Assembly: GCA_030427725.1 (NCBI GenBank) | Contig: JAUICV010000001.1 | Span: 434,001 to 498,000 of the forward strand | DNA length: 64,000 bases | Direction of reading: 5' to 3' | Source of the DNA: Chlamydiia bacterium | Lineage (GTDB): Bacteria > Chlamydiota > Chlamydiia > Chlamydiales > GCA-2402025 | Shown here: positions 17,328-24,506 of the stretch, piece after piece | How the letters are laid out: each line of letters starts with the position of its first letter | Position numbering within the stretch: the first letter of the stretch is position 1 | Program-made: the position numbers and the translations under genes | Notes under the pieces: generated by a model | The model's database searches: none | The model's input: the letters and a program-made list of their open reading frames with translations, nothing else | Told to the model about the DNA's origin: nothing

Positions 17328-18529
17328 CCTTGGGTCTGAGCTTCTTGCATTTTTTCATTGTAGAGCTTAAGAGACCCCATTAGAGTTTTTACAAGCCTTA
17401 AAAATTCAGCAAAATCTTGTCGATAGGCTGGATTATGAATGATACGTTCCCGGTCTTTTGAATCTTCAGCTCTATCGATTAGTTTCGTGAGTCTAGCAAC
17501 CGCTGTATTAATGCGGTCCATCTCTTCTTGGTAATAGGCCTTGAATTGGCTAGGTGATTCTAATGCAGCAAGTTCTGTAGCATGCTTGGTTCTAGATCGT
17601 TGCCATTCTTTGTTGAGATTAAATAAAAGACCATAGTGATTTACGTCGTTTAGTGTTACGTCAACTTTGGATAAAATATCCATAATTCTTAAGTAAAAGT
17701 CTTTGTCGACAATTAATTTTCCCAAAGTTCCTTTTCCCTCTTCGATATCCTTTAAAATATCTTCTAGGGAAAAGCTAGCACACCTTAAGTTGGATATTAA
17801 ATCAGCTGCATTGTTAAAAACATTTTGATCTTCCATATTTGCTATAACATGATCAATACGATTGGATGTATTTTTTAAAGAGTCTAAAGTTTCATATGCT
17901 TCATTAACAAGATGGCTTTTGTTGATTGATTGCATTGTATTTCCAAACTCTTGCATGGCTACATCAAATGATTTAGCAGCATCGCCTAAAACAGGGCCAT
18001 TTTTGTGAATCCAATCAACCAAAATATCAACACCATCTTCTAACTTGTTTGCAAGTTGTGAGATGGTATTAAACGCACTTTGAATTGGATCTTCAGAGTC
18101 TGCATAAATTGGGTGAGCAGCTGTTACTCTTTGAGGAGAGATCCCATGAGGGGGAAGTTTTGGTAAAATCGCGATCGATTTTTCTCCAAGTAATCCAGAT
18201 GTTTGGACGGTTACCTCATCTGTTGTATATACTTTTATGTGAGAATCAATATGACATTCTAATTGATAATAAAAAATCTGGCTAAGCCCATCTACAGGTT
18301 GCTTCCGAGCATCTGGGATTGTTTCGATTTTAACAACTTCTCCAATGGGCTTTCCAGCAAAGGAGACTCTAGTTCCTAAGGAGATTCCGTTAATATTGCT
18401 AAAGCGTAAGTTAATTGTTTGCTTGCCATCACCAATACTGGGCTCAATAAAAAGGATGATGCCGATAATAAGCGAACAAGCTGCCACGACAAATAGGCCA
18501 ATAAGTAGATTTTTAGTTTGGTTTAGCAT
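17318..18529 (-). CDS. mlaD: MlaD-like MCE-domain protein of a lipid ABC transporter
   Basis: 403 aa. A single membrane helix at about 8-28 is followed by an MCE domain (about 37-115: INLRFSNINGISLGTRVSFAGKPIGEV, then the LGEKSIAILP end strand). The remaining 280 residues are helical, as in long MCE proteins. MCE rings form the channel that hands phospholipid between the inner membrane and the outer membrane. It overlaps mlaF by 17 bases and yqgE by 10, so translation is coupled. E. coli MlaD is only 183 aa; the long tail here is like mycobacterial or plastid TGD2-type proteins. Direction of lipid transport is not known from sequence. Confidence 0.88.
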   Translation of the reverse strand: MLNQTKNLLIGLFVVAACSLIIGIILFIEPSIGDGKQTINLRFSNINGISLGTRVSFAGKPIGEVVKIETIPDARKQPVDGLSQIFYYQLECHIDSHIKVYTTDEVTVQTSGLLGEKSIAILPKLPPHGISPQRVTAAHPIYADSEDPIQSAFNTISQLANKLEDGVDILVDWIHKNGPVLGDAAKSFDVAMQEFGNTMQSINKSHLVNEAYETLDSLKNTSNRIDHVIANMEDQNVFNNAADLISNLRCASFSLEDILKDIEEGKGTLGKLIVDKDFYLRIMDILSKVDVTLNDVNHYGLLFNLNKEWQRSRTKHATELAALESPSQFKAYYQEEMDRINTAVARLTKLIDRAEDSKDRERIIHNPAYRQDFAEFLRLVKTLMGSLKLYNEKMQEAQTQGCP

Positions 18530-19301
18530 CTTTTTTTTCTCTAAAAGTTCTAGGGTCTGTTGATATTGTCTTCTTTAAAAAATCAATAACATCATCTTGG
18601 ATTTCTAGGAAAGTATCAGGTTTTTCTACGTATGCAATCTTTCCATCCTTATGAAGTGCTAAACGATCTGCTACAAAAAGCGCCGAAACAATGTCGTGTG
18701 TGACAACAATACTTGTAGCTTTGAGCTCTTCTTGTGTTTTAACAATTAACTCATTGATGTGCATGGCAGTTATCGGATCTAAGCCTGTAGTTGGTTCGTC
18801 GTATAGGAGATACTGAGGTCTATAAACAATAAGGCGTGCAAGTCCTGCTCTTTTTTTCATGCCTCCTGATAAATCTGAAGGCATTTTGTTTTGAGTTCCT
18901 TGAAGATCAACTGTCTCTAAAGCATGGTCGACCATGTCTTTTGTTTCAGCTTTTGTATATTTTTTTCCAGTTTTGGGATCCCCATGTTGATCGAGATAAA
19001 ACGCAGTGTTTTCTGCAATTGTCATAGAGTCGAAAAGAGCTGCACTTTGAAAAAGCATTCCCATGTTTTTTGTAGCCATAGAAAGCTTTTCTCCAGATAA
19101 ATCGGTTACTCGTACGCCATCAACATCAATGCTCCCTTTGTCAGGCTCAGAAATGCCTATTATGTGTTTTAATAAGACGCTTTTACCAACGCCAGATCTC
19201 CCTAAAATCACAATGGTTTCAGAGTCTTCGATTTTTAAATTCAAACCCGATAAAACTTGGTTTTCACCGTATGCTTTCCAAAGATCACAAATTTCAATCA
19301 T
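18513..19301 (-). CDS. mlaF: MlaF-like ABC transporter ATPase
   Basis: 262 aa. Walker A is GRSGVGKS (34-41), the Q-loop lies in GMLFQSAALFDSM, the ABC signature is LSGGMKKRAGLARLI, Walker B is YLLYDEPTTGLDP, and the switch His is in VVTHD. These match the MlaF/MkL subfamily, including the MKKR form of the signature. It powers lipid movement through MlaE and the MlaD ring at the inner membrane. Start overlaps the mlaE stop in ATGA, and the end overlaps mlaD. Confident. Confidence 0.95.
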   Translation of the reverse strand: MIEICDLWKAYGENQVLSGLNLKIEDSETIVILGRSGVGKSVLLKHIIGISEPDKGSIDVDGVRVTDLSGEKLSMATKNMGMLFQSAALFDSMTIAENTAFYLDQHGDPKTGKKYTKAETKDMVDHALETVDLQGTQNKMPSDLSGGMKKRAGLARLIVYRPQYLLYDEPTTGLDPITAMHINELIVKTQEELKATSIVVTHDIVSALFVADRLALHKDGKIAYVEKPDTFLEIQDDVIDFLKKTISTDPRTFREKKDAKPN

Positions 19302-20092
19302 AAAAATAACCTATTGATTTGATCTTGAACCAAATTCAGCCCTACAGTGATTAAAAAATTGCTAAATAAAATGCAGGTATAACAAATAACAACGCTATTA
19401 GTTGTAGATCTTCCAACCCCTTCTGCTCCGCCTGTTGTTGTCATTCCCTTGAAACAAGAAACGGTAACGATAAAAACTCCAAAAATAAAAGCCTTTACAA
19501 AGCCTGTTATAAAATCAAAATTTGTTACGTATTGAGGCATTGGATCAAAATAAGCAGATGGGGCCATTTTAAAATAATAAACAGCGATTAAGTACCCTCC
19601 AAAAATCCCCATAACAATGCTAAAAACAGTCAGAAGAGGCATCATGATTGTTCCAGCCATAAGCCGTGGTGCAACTAAGTATCTATTAGGGGTCACGGCC
19701 ATAGTTTTTAAAGCGTCTATTTGCTCGGTGACTTTCATGCTGCCAAGTTCTGCGCACATAGCAGCGCCAACTCTTCCCGTAACCATAAATGCTGTTAAAA
19801 CAGGGCCAAGCTCTGTAATCATGGCTTTTGCGACCATTATCCCTGTAGCTCCAGCAAGGCCTTTATCAGCCAGTTGAAAAAATGACTGAGCTGCTAAAAC
19901 CATCCCAGTGGAAAAACCTGTCATTGAGACAACAGGTAAAGATAGTACGCCGATGTTATATAACTGCTCTCGGATTAATATCCAACTAGGAGGCCTTTTG
20001 ATAGCTACGTATATTGAATCCAAAATAAGAAGTGTATATTCGCCAACAGCGCTAAGCGCACTTAACCTTTTTAGGATGGGTTCAAACCACAT
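19298..20092 (-). CDS. mlaE: MlaE-like ABC transporter permease
   Basis: 264 aa, five or six hydrophobic segments. The MlaE signature region is present: AKAMITELGPVLTAFMVTGRVGAAMCAELGSMKVTEQIDAL in the middle and a C-terminal CFKGMTTTGGAEGVGRSTT. It is the inner-membrane permease of the Mla-type lipid transporter and the first gene of the mlaE-mlaF-mlaD-yqgE operon. No ribosome binding site is visible at the start. Instead an inverted repeat (20101-20107 with 20122-20128) lies just upstream in the leader. Confidence 0.93.
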   Translation of the reverse strand: MWFEPILKRLSALSAVGEYTLLILDSIYVAIKRPPSWILIREQLYNIGVLSLPVVSMTGFSTGMVLAAQSFFQLADKGLAGATGIMVAKAMITELGPVLTAFMVTGRVGAAMCAELGSMKVTEQIDALKTMAVTPNRYLVAPRLMAGTIMMPLLTVFSIVMGIFGGYLIAVYYFKMAPSAYFDPMPQYVTNFDFITGFVKAFIFGVFIVTVSCFKGMTTTGGAEGVGRSTTNSVVICYTCILFSNFLITVGLNLVQDQINRLFL

Positions 20093-20100
20093 TGTGTAAT

Positions 20101-20128
20101 ATCCGAATTTTCACGTCATTTTTCGGAT
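20101..20128 (-). promoter_or_regulatory. Inverted repeat in the mlaE leader
   Basis: 7-bp perfect inverted repeat (ATCCGAA / TTCGGAT) with a 14-base spacer, 8 bases upstream of the mlaE start codon. It could be a leader hairpin affecting ribosome access or a protein binding site. No known motif is recognised. Confidence 0.35.
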
Positions 20129-20153
20129 TGTAGGGATTTAAACTTTTAGGGTC

Positions 20154-20193
20154 AAAAAAAAAGCTTGATGGATAAGACATCTCATCAAGCTTT
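20154..20193 (-). terminator. Rho-independent terminator of the T3SS translocator operon
   Basis: On the minus strand an 11-bp perfect stem (20193-20183 with 20170-20160) closes a 12-base loop and is followed by a nine-T run (20162-20154). It begins 16 bases after the stop of the CopD-like gene. Confidence 0.88.
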
Positions 20194-20208
20194 GAAGAAA
20201 TAAATAAA

Positions 20209-20787
20209 TTAACCTCTTGTTGAATAGACTGAGGCTAGCTTTTCAAGAGTTTGCATGATAGTATCATTAAGTCTTTGCTCATTTGAGCTTTTCTTTTCTT
20301 TATCAGAATCGTCTTCTGTTTGTTTATGAGCCCAGGTCGCTTGCATTTTATTCATATATTCAGAAATTTCACTTTGATGAGGCGTTGCATAAGATTGCTT
20401 CATGTCACTAAATACAGTTGAATTTAATGATCCGATGGAATTTCCCGCTAATTTGTAAAGGTCTCCTGAAGCTTGAGTGGCTGGGGTTAATCCTTGATAG
20501 GCACCTGATGCTGAAACGACGAGAGACACAGCAGTTGTTGCAGCAGATAGATACGCCATATTCATAAAAAAGTTTGCAAGCTCTTTTTCCTTAGATACTT
20601 TATCTACGCCCGTTTGTTTCCAAAGAGCTTCTCTAAGCTTTGAGAGTTGAGCTGCATCTAACGTGAATTTATGTGATTTTGCTTCAATTTTTCTTAAGAA
20701 ATCATAGGTTCCGACAATGAGTCCTTTTGAAATCTTATCTCTAGAATTCGAAACAGGTTCGTTTTCTATTTTTTGAACTTGAGCCAT
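20209..20787 (-). CDS. CopD/YopD-like T3SS translocator candidate (SctB)
   Basis: 192 aa. No signal peptide; AGGAG precedes the start. One hydrophobic segment at about 72-100 (MAYLSAATTAVSLVVSASG) is flanked by helical hydrophilic arms, the architecture of the small translocator class (YopD, IpaC, CopD). It is the last gene of an operon containing an LcrH/SycD chaperone, the known chaperone of translocators. In that system two translocators form a pore in the host membrane for type III effectors. At 192 aa it is much shorter than C. trachomatis CopD (over 400 aa, from memory). The assignment is from architecture and position; sequence similarity could not be tested. Confidence 0.55.
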   Translation of the reverse strand: MAQVQKIENEPVSNSRDKISKGLIVGTYDFLRKIEAKSHKFTLDAAQLSKLREALWKQTGVDKVSKEKELANFFMNMAYLSAATTAVSLVVSASGAYQGLTPATQASGDLYKLAGNSIGSLNSTVFSDMKQSYATPHQSEISEYMNKMQATWAHKQTEDDSDKEKKSSNEQRLNDTIMQTLEKLASVYSTRG

Positions 20788-20802
20788 TGTATTTCTCCTA
20801 GT

Positions 20803-21738
20803 TTATACAAATTGTCCTCGGATCATATTTTCCATAGCAAGATTGATCCGATGTTGACTTTTGACAAGGGTTTTTAAAATATTGGATGTTGGTGTGACGA
20901 CAGCTCTATGCGATGTAATTGATGAGGACATCTTTTCATCCAAAAGACGCCTTTGGTTTTCTTTCTCTGTATGCATAGAGTCATAATTTGCAGCCTGGGC
21001 TTGGTTTTTTGTTTGAGCGTAATTGGCATAACCAGAGAACATACTGGATATAAATCCTGTGACAAACTGCGCTCCATTGATCATGTTATTTACAACCTGT
21101 GAAGGGTTATATAAGATCCCTCCGATCGACCCCAAAGCGCCAGCTATTGTTGTGCCAGCCCTTAAAGGATTGGTAATTGATTTATCCACTCCAAAAAACT
21201 CTAGAGCTGAAGAAATTAGTCCTCCACCTCCAGAAACAAGCATAGAAGTACCAGTTATAGGCTCTCCGCAATATAAAAGCCCAACGCCAGCTCCGGCTGT
21301 AATAAGATTTAAAAGGTTTGTAGCGACAGATTTTCTCCAATCCCAGTTTTGTTGAGCTTTTTCTAAGTCGTGTTCTTTTCTGGCTATTTCGTTGATCTGT
21401 TGCTTGTTTTCATCAAGCTTTTGTCCTCGAGCTGCTATTTTGAGCTCTGTTAATTTTCTGTCATCTTCAACTAATTTTTGAGACATATCCATTAGTCTTA
21501 TAATGATATCCACATCTGAGGTTTTATTTTGTTTTGTTTCAGCTAAAGATTGCAGGCTTGGTTTAGATACTTCATATCGGTCTATATCAAGCTGTAGAGA
21601 ATCCCTTTGTTTTGGTGATTCAACACATGTATCAAGAAGGTGAGGGGATGAAATACTTTTTTGCTCTTTAGATGAAAGCTGGGAAGTTTGAAAAGCATTA
21701 ATGTCATACTCTTCTGTATTAAACTGTATCTGAGCCAT
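20803..21738 (-). CDS. CopB/YopB-like T3SS translocator candidate (SctE)
   Basis: 311 aa from the ATG at 21738, preferred over one at 21750 because GGGG lies 6 bases upstream and the MAQIQ start mirrors MAQVQ of the next gene. Residues 75-135 are coiled coil. Two glycine-rich hydrophobic regions follow (about 140-180 and 194-213), as in YopB/IpaB-type translocators, then an amphipathic helical C-terminus. The reading frame overlaps the end of the chaperone gene by 20 bases. It would be the large pore-forming translocator, held by the LcrH-like chaperone before export. It is shorter than Chlamydia CopB. Identity is inferred from architecture and operon. Confidence 0.6.
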   Translation of the reverse strand: MAQIQFNTEEYDINAFQTSQLSSKEQKSISSPHLLDTCVESPKQRDSLQLDIDRYEVSKPSLQSLAETKQNKTSDVDIIIRLMDMSQKLVEDDRKLTELKIAARGQKLDENKQQINEIARKEHDLEKAQQNWDWRKSVATNLLNLITAGAGVGLLYCGEPITGTSMLVSGGGGLISSALEFFGVDKSITNPLRAGTTIAGALGSIGGILYNPSQVVNNMINGAQFVTGFISSMFSGYANYAQTKNQAQAANYDSMHTEKENQRRLLDEKMSSSITSHRAVVTPTSNILKTLVKSQHRINLAMENMIRGQFV

Positions 21739-22216
21739 CTGGAACCCCATTGGTAGTTTTATTCCACACAGATTCTAAGGCCTCTATTTTCCCAGCTAAA
21801 CTATTATCGCTGCTGCCAGCTAATCTTGACTTAGCGGCTTTTAAGGCTTTAGAAGCTTCCTCAATATTTTTTAGTGAGAGTAAGCACTCTGCTGCATGAA
21901 AATGAGCATTAGGATCTAAATCGTCCATTAATGAAACCATACTCCATGCAGTTAAGGCTTCTTCAAAATTTTTAGTCATTTGGCAGCTAGCCCCAAGAGC
22001 TTGCCAAAATTCTTTTTTCATAGGCTTTGAAATCACAAGTCTTTGAAAAATATCCTTAGCTTTTTCGTAATCACCTGATTCATACAAACTAAAGCCTAGT
22101 TTATAGAGAAGATCGATATCATTTTGAGTAAATGCTTCAGGGCTTAAAAAGCCTGTTTGGGTCGTTTCAATAGATATTTTTCTTAGAGCTTTTTTTAGAA
22201 GGTCTGGGCAAAGCAT
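21719..22216 (-). CDS. lcrH: LcrH/SycD-family T3SS chaperone with TPR repeats
   Basis: 165 aa. Residues 34-140 read as three tandem TPR helices pairs: DLLYKLGFSLYESGDYEKAKDIF, EFWQALGASCQMTKNFEEALTAW, and NAHFHAAECLLSLKNIEEASKAL, the classic SycD/LcrH/IpgC pattern. These cytosolic class II chaperones bind the translocators and keep them export-competent. The gene starts 3 bases after the preceding stop (GAGG upstream) and overlaps the next gene, so the cluster is translated as a unit. Chlamydia has two such genes (Scc2 and Scc3); which one this is cannot be told. Confidence 0.88.
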   Translation of the reverse strand: MLCPDLLKKALRKISIETTQTGFLSPEAFTQNDIDLLYKLGFSLYESGDYEKAKDIFQRLVISKPMKKEFWQALGASCQMTKNFEEALTAWSMVSLMDDLDPNAHFHAAECLLSLKNIEEASKALKAAKSRLAGSSDNSLAGKIEALESVWNKTTNGVPDGSDTV

Positions 22217-22219
22217 GAC

Positions 22220-22780
22220 TTATCCTCGTGCTGAATTTCTATTCATATGACTAGTTACTTCATCTTGCTTTTTTGGAATTTCTTTCAGTATCTCAACAAG
22301 GATAGAAAATAGCTCAATATACATGCGGAGTTTGCTTGGGATTTGACCAAATTTGAATTCGTGATGTCTTTGGATTTTTTCAAGCTCTCTAATTAAAACA
22401 TCATCTAGCGTTTCTAAGTCCAAATTAGAAAAATCAAGCTGACTTATGTCTTTGCTTAAGTCGTGATATTCACCTGTATCAGAATTTTTAAGCTCTTCCT
22501 TCCATTCTTCCCACAAAGCTAAAATTTGTTCTTTAGCTTCACTTAAATCTAAGGACTCATCCGAACCTGACTTGATATGCTTATAGGCTTTCTGTAAATA
22601 ATCTTTTAAAGCTGAAATTTTTTCATTTAGGGTGGCATGCTCAGAGTCTAAATCCCTTAGTCTTGAATTATGAAGATCTTCTGTTCTACAAAGAAGATCG
22701 ATTGCATCTAAAGCAAAATTTTGATCTTGGAAGCTATTAAGACTATTAATTGCTTCGATATCTTTGATTTGTTCTGCCAT
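22220..22780 (-). CDS. First gene of T3SS translocator operon, unknown helical protein
   Basis: 186 aa from the ATG at 22780, which has AAGGAG 10 bases upstream; an upstream open stretch to 22849 lacks a binding site. Acidic and helical, probably coiled coil through about 35-110, with no signal peptide or membrane segment. I do not recognise it. Sitting directly before the LcrH chaperone, it could be an accessory chaperone, regulator or secreted component, comparable in position to the small uncharacterised gene (CT577) that accompanies scc2-copB-copD in C. trachomatis. That comparison is positional and from memory. Confidence 0.6.
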   Translation of the reverse strand: MAEQIKDIEAINSLNSFQDQNFALDAIDLLCRTEDLHNSRLRDLDSEHATLNEKISALKDYLQKAYKHIKSGSDESLDLSEAKEQILALWEEWKEELKNSDTGEYHDLSKDISQLDFSNLDLETLDDVLIRELEKIQRHHEFKFGQIPSKLRMYIELFSILVEILKEIPKKQDEVTSHMNRNSARG

Positions 22781-22830
22781 AACTTTACATCTCCTTCTTA
22801 GGAAGATCAAAACGTCCTCCAAGGCCCTCG

Positions 22831-22859
22831 AGTTTATTTCTGAGTACAAAATAAATCAA
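22831..22859 (-). promoter_or_regulatory. Sigma66-type promoter candidate of the T3SS operon
   Basis: Minus strand TTGATT (22859-22854), 17-base spacer, TAAACT (22836-22831), about 50 bases upstream of the 22780 start. Good spacing and -35 match; the -10 is moderate. Confidence 0.45.
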
Positions 22860-23014
22860 CTTAATTGGTGGTAATTTAGAAATTAAAAAAGTTTGATTTG
22901 AGTTTTTAACAAAATAAATATTTTATTTTTAAAGGAAAGTGAAGGGTTGCCAGAATAGCTTTACTTCGAGTAACTTTTCAGTAAAAAAAAGTGGACCACA
23001 GGGAGCTATCGACT

Positions 23015-24358
23015 ATGAAACAAAGACAGAAAAGCGAAGAAGTGCTGGAAAAATTAAAAGAGGTCATTCCAGGAGGGTGTAATTCACCTGCTAGAGCTTT
23101 TTCCTCTCTAGGCGTTATGCCAATGATTGCAGAAGGGGGAAAACAAGACCTTTTGATTGATGCTGATGGTCATGAGTATATTGATTTTAATATGTCTTGG
23201 GGGTCTCTTATCTTAGGTCATGTGGATTCATATGTGTGTGAAGAGACAATAGATCAAATCAAAAAAGGATCATCTTTTGGAGTGAGCACACAAATTGAGC
23301 AACGTTTAGCTTCAAAGGTTTGCTCAATGATTAATCCAATTGAAAAAGTTCGTTTTGTCTCATCTGGGACCGAAGCGACTATGACAGCTGTTAGAATTGC
23401 TAGAGGGTACACAAAAAAAGATGTGATTATCAAATTCAATGGACATTACCATGGGCATAGTGATGCATTTTTGGTTAAAGCAGGATCTGGTGTAGCCCAT
23501 CATTTTGATGACGCTTCTTCTAAAGGTGTCCCAAAAGAGATGGTGTCAAAAACAATTTCCATTCCTTTTAACGACAAGAAAGCTTTCTTAGAAGTTTTTG
23601 AAAGTTGTAAAGAAGATCTAGCTGCAGTGATCTTAGAGCCTGTAGCAGGAAACATGGGCTGCGTAGAGTCTGATTTGTCATTTTTAAAACTTTTAAGAGA
23701 GAAAACAAAAGAATCTAAAGCGCTCTTAATCTTTGATGAAGTGATTACAGGCTTTAGAGTAGCTAAATCAGGAGCTTCTGAGTATTTTAAAATAACTCCA
23801 GATCTCATCTGTCTTGGTAAAATCATTGGTGCAGGTTTTCCTGTAGCAGCTGTAGGTGGAAAAAAAGAGGTGATGGATGTTTTAGCTCCTGAGGGTAGCG
23901 TTTACCAAGCGGGAACCTTGTCTGGAAATCCTGTCGCGATGAGAGCAGGTCTTAGCGTCTTAAGTCAAATAGATGATGAAACCTTCTATAAAAATCTTAT
24001 AGCAAAGACTAATGAGTTTTTAAAACCCATTGAAGAGGTTATTTCCGCTCTTAAGATGCCGGCTTGTATAAATAAAGCTGGAGCTATGTTTACTATTTTT
24101 GTTGGAGTAGACAAAGTTGAAAGGTTTGAAGATCTTGAAGGGCTAGACAGAGCTTTGTTTAATGAGTTTTTCAGAGATCTTTTTGAAAAGGGTATCTATA
24201 TTTCTCCATCACCATTTGAATCTTGCTTTATTTCATCGAGTCATTCTCAAGAGCATTTAGAATATGCACAAAAAGAGATTATAGCTTCTTTGAAAAGATT
24301 AAGTAATCAAATTGAATCTAGATCTTTAAAAAAGGAGTGTGCTACATCAAGTATGTAG
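23015..24358 (+). CDS. hemL: Glutamate-1-semialdehyde 2,1-aminomutase
   Basis: 447 aa from the ATG at 23015 (GGGAG 10 bases upstream; a GTG 24 bases earlier is less likely). It is a PLP enzyme of the C5 heme pathway, converting glutamate-1-semialdehyde to 5-aminolevulinate. The family motifs are intact: PGGCNSPARAF near the N-terminus, FVSSGTEATMTAVRIAR, the HYHGHSD substrate loop, FDEVITGFRV with the PLP Asp, and LGKIIGAGFPVAAVGG with the Schiff-base Lys. About 15 extra Ser/Lys-rich residues at the C-terminus follow the usual end. A short membrane ORF and nfeD follow on the same strand. Confidence 0.95.
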   Translation: MKQRQKSEEVLEKLKEVIPGGCNSPARAFSSLGVMPMIAEGGKQDLLIDADGHEYIDFNMSWGSLILGHVDSYVCEETIDQIKKGSSFGVSTQIEQRLASKVCSMINPIEKVRFVSSGTEATMTAVRIARGYTKKDVIIKFNGHYHGHSDAFLVKAGSGVAHHFDDASSKGVPKEMVSKTISIPFNDKKAFLEVFESCKEDLAAVILEPVAGNMGCVESDLSFLKLLREKTKESKALLIFDEVITGFRVAKSGASEYFKITPDLICLGKIIGAGFPVAAVGGKKEVMDVLAPEGSVYQAGTLSGNPVAMRAGLSVLSQIDDETFYKNLIAKTNEFLKPIEEVISALKMPACINKAGAMFTIFVGVDKVERFEDLEGLDRALFNEFFRDLFEKGIYISPSPFESCFISSSHSQEHLEYAQKEIIASLKRLSNQIESRSLKKECATSSM

Positions 24359-24386
24359 GCCTTGTTTAACAAATAAGGGGTAATAC

Positions 24387-24506
24387 TTGATTAGTCTATT
24401 TGTTTTGATATTCGGATCTTTGGCTCTGGCGATTTCTTATATGGGGAAACTCCTGGGAAGCGCAGCTGATCTTACATCAGATAAAAGGAGCCAGAGTAAG
24501 TTATGA
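24387..24506 (+). CDS. 39 aa single-TM small protein overlapping nfeD
   Basis: A TTG start (24387) with AAGGGG about 7 bases upstream opens 39 codons ending in TGA at 24504-24506, which overlaps the nfeD ATG (24503) in ATGA. Residues 2-18 are a strongly hydrophobic helix (ISLFVLIFGSLALAISY), followed by a short hydrophilic, basic tail. The binding site, the hydrophobic pattern and the start-stop overlap all favour a real gene translationally coupled to nfeD. The non-ATG start and short length are reasons for caution. Function unknown; it could partner the NfeD membrane protease. Confidence 0.5.
   Translation: MISLFVLIFGSLALAISYMGKLLGSAADLTSDKRSQSKL

Noticed and set aside
24338..24380. Very short frames after AAAAAGGAG near the end of hemL
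   Set aside because: Only about 10-14 codons with no recognisable content; the 39-codon ORF starting at 24387 explains the gap better.
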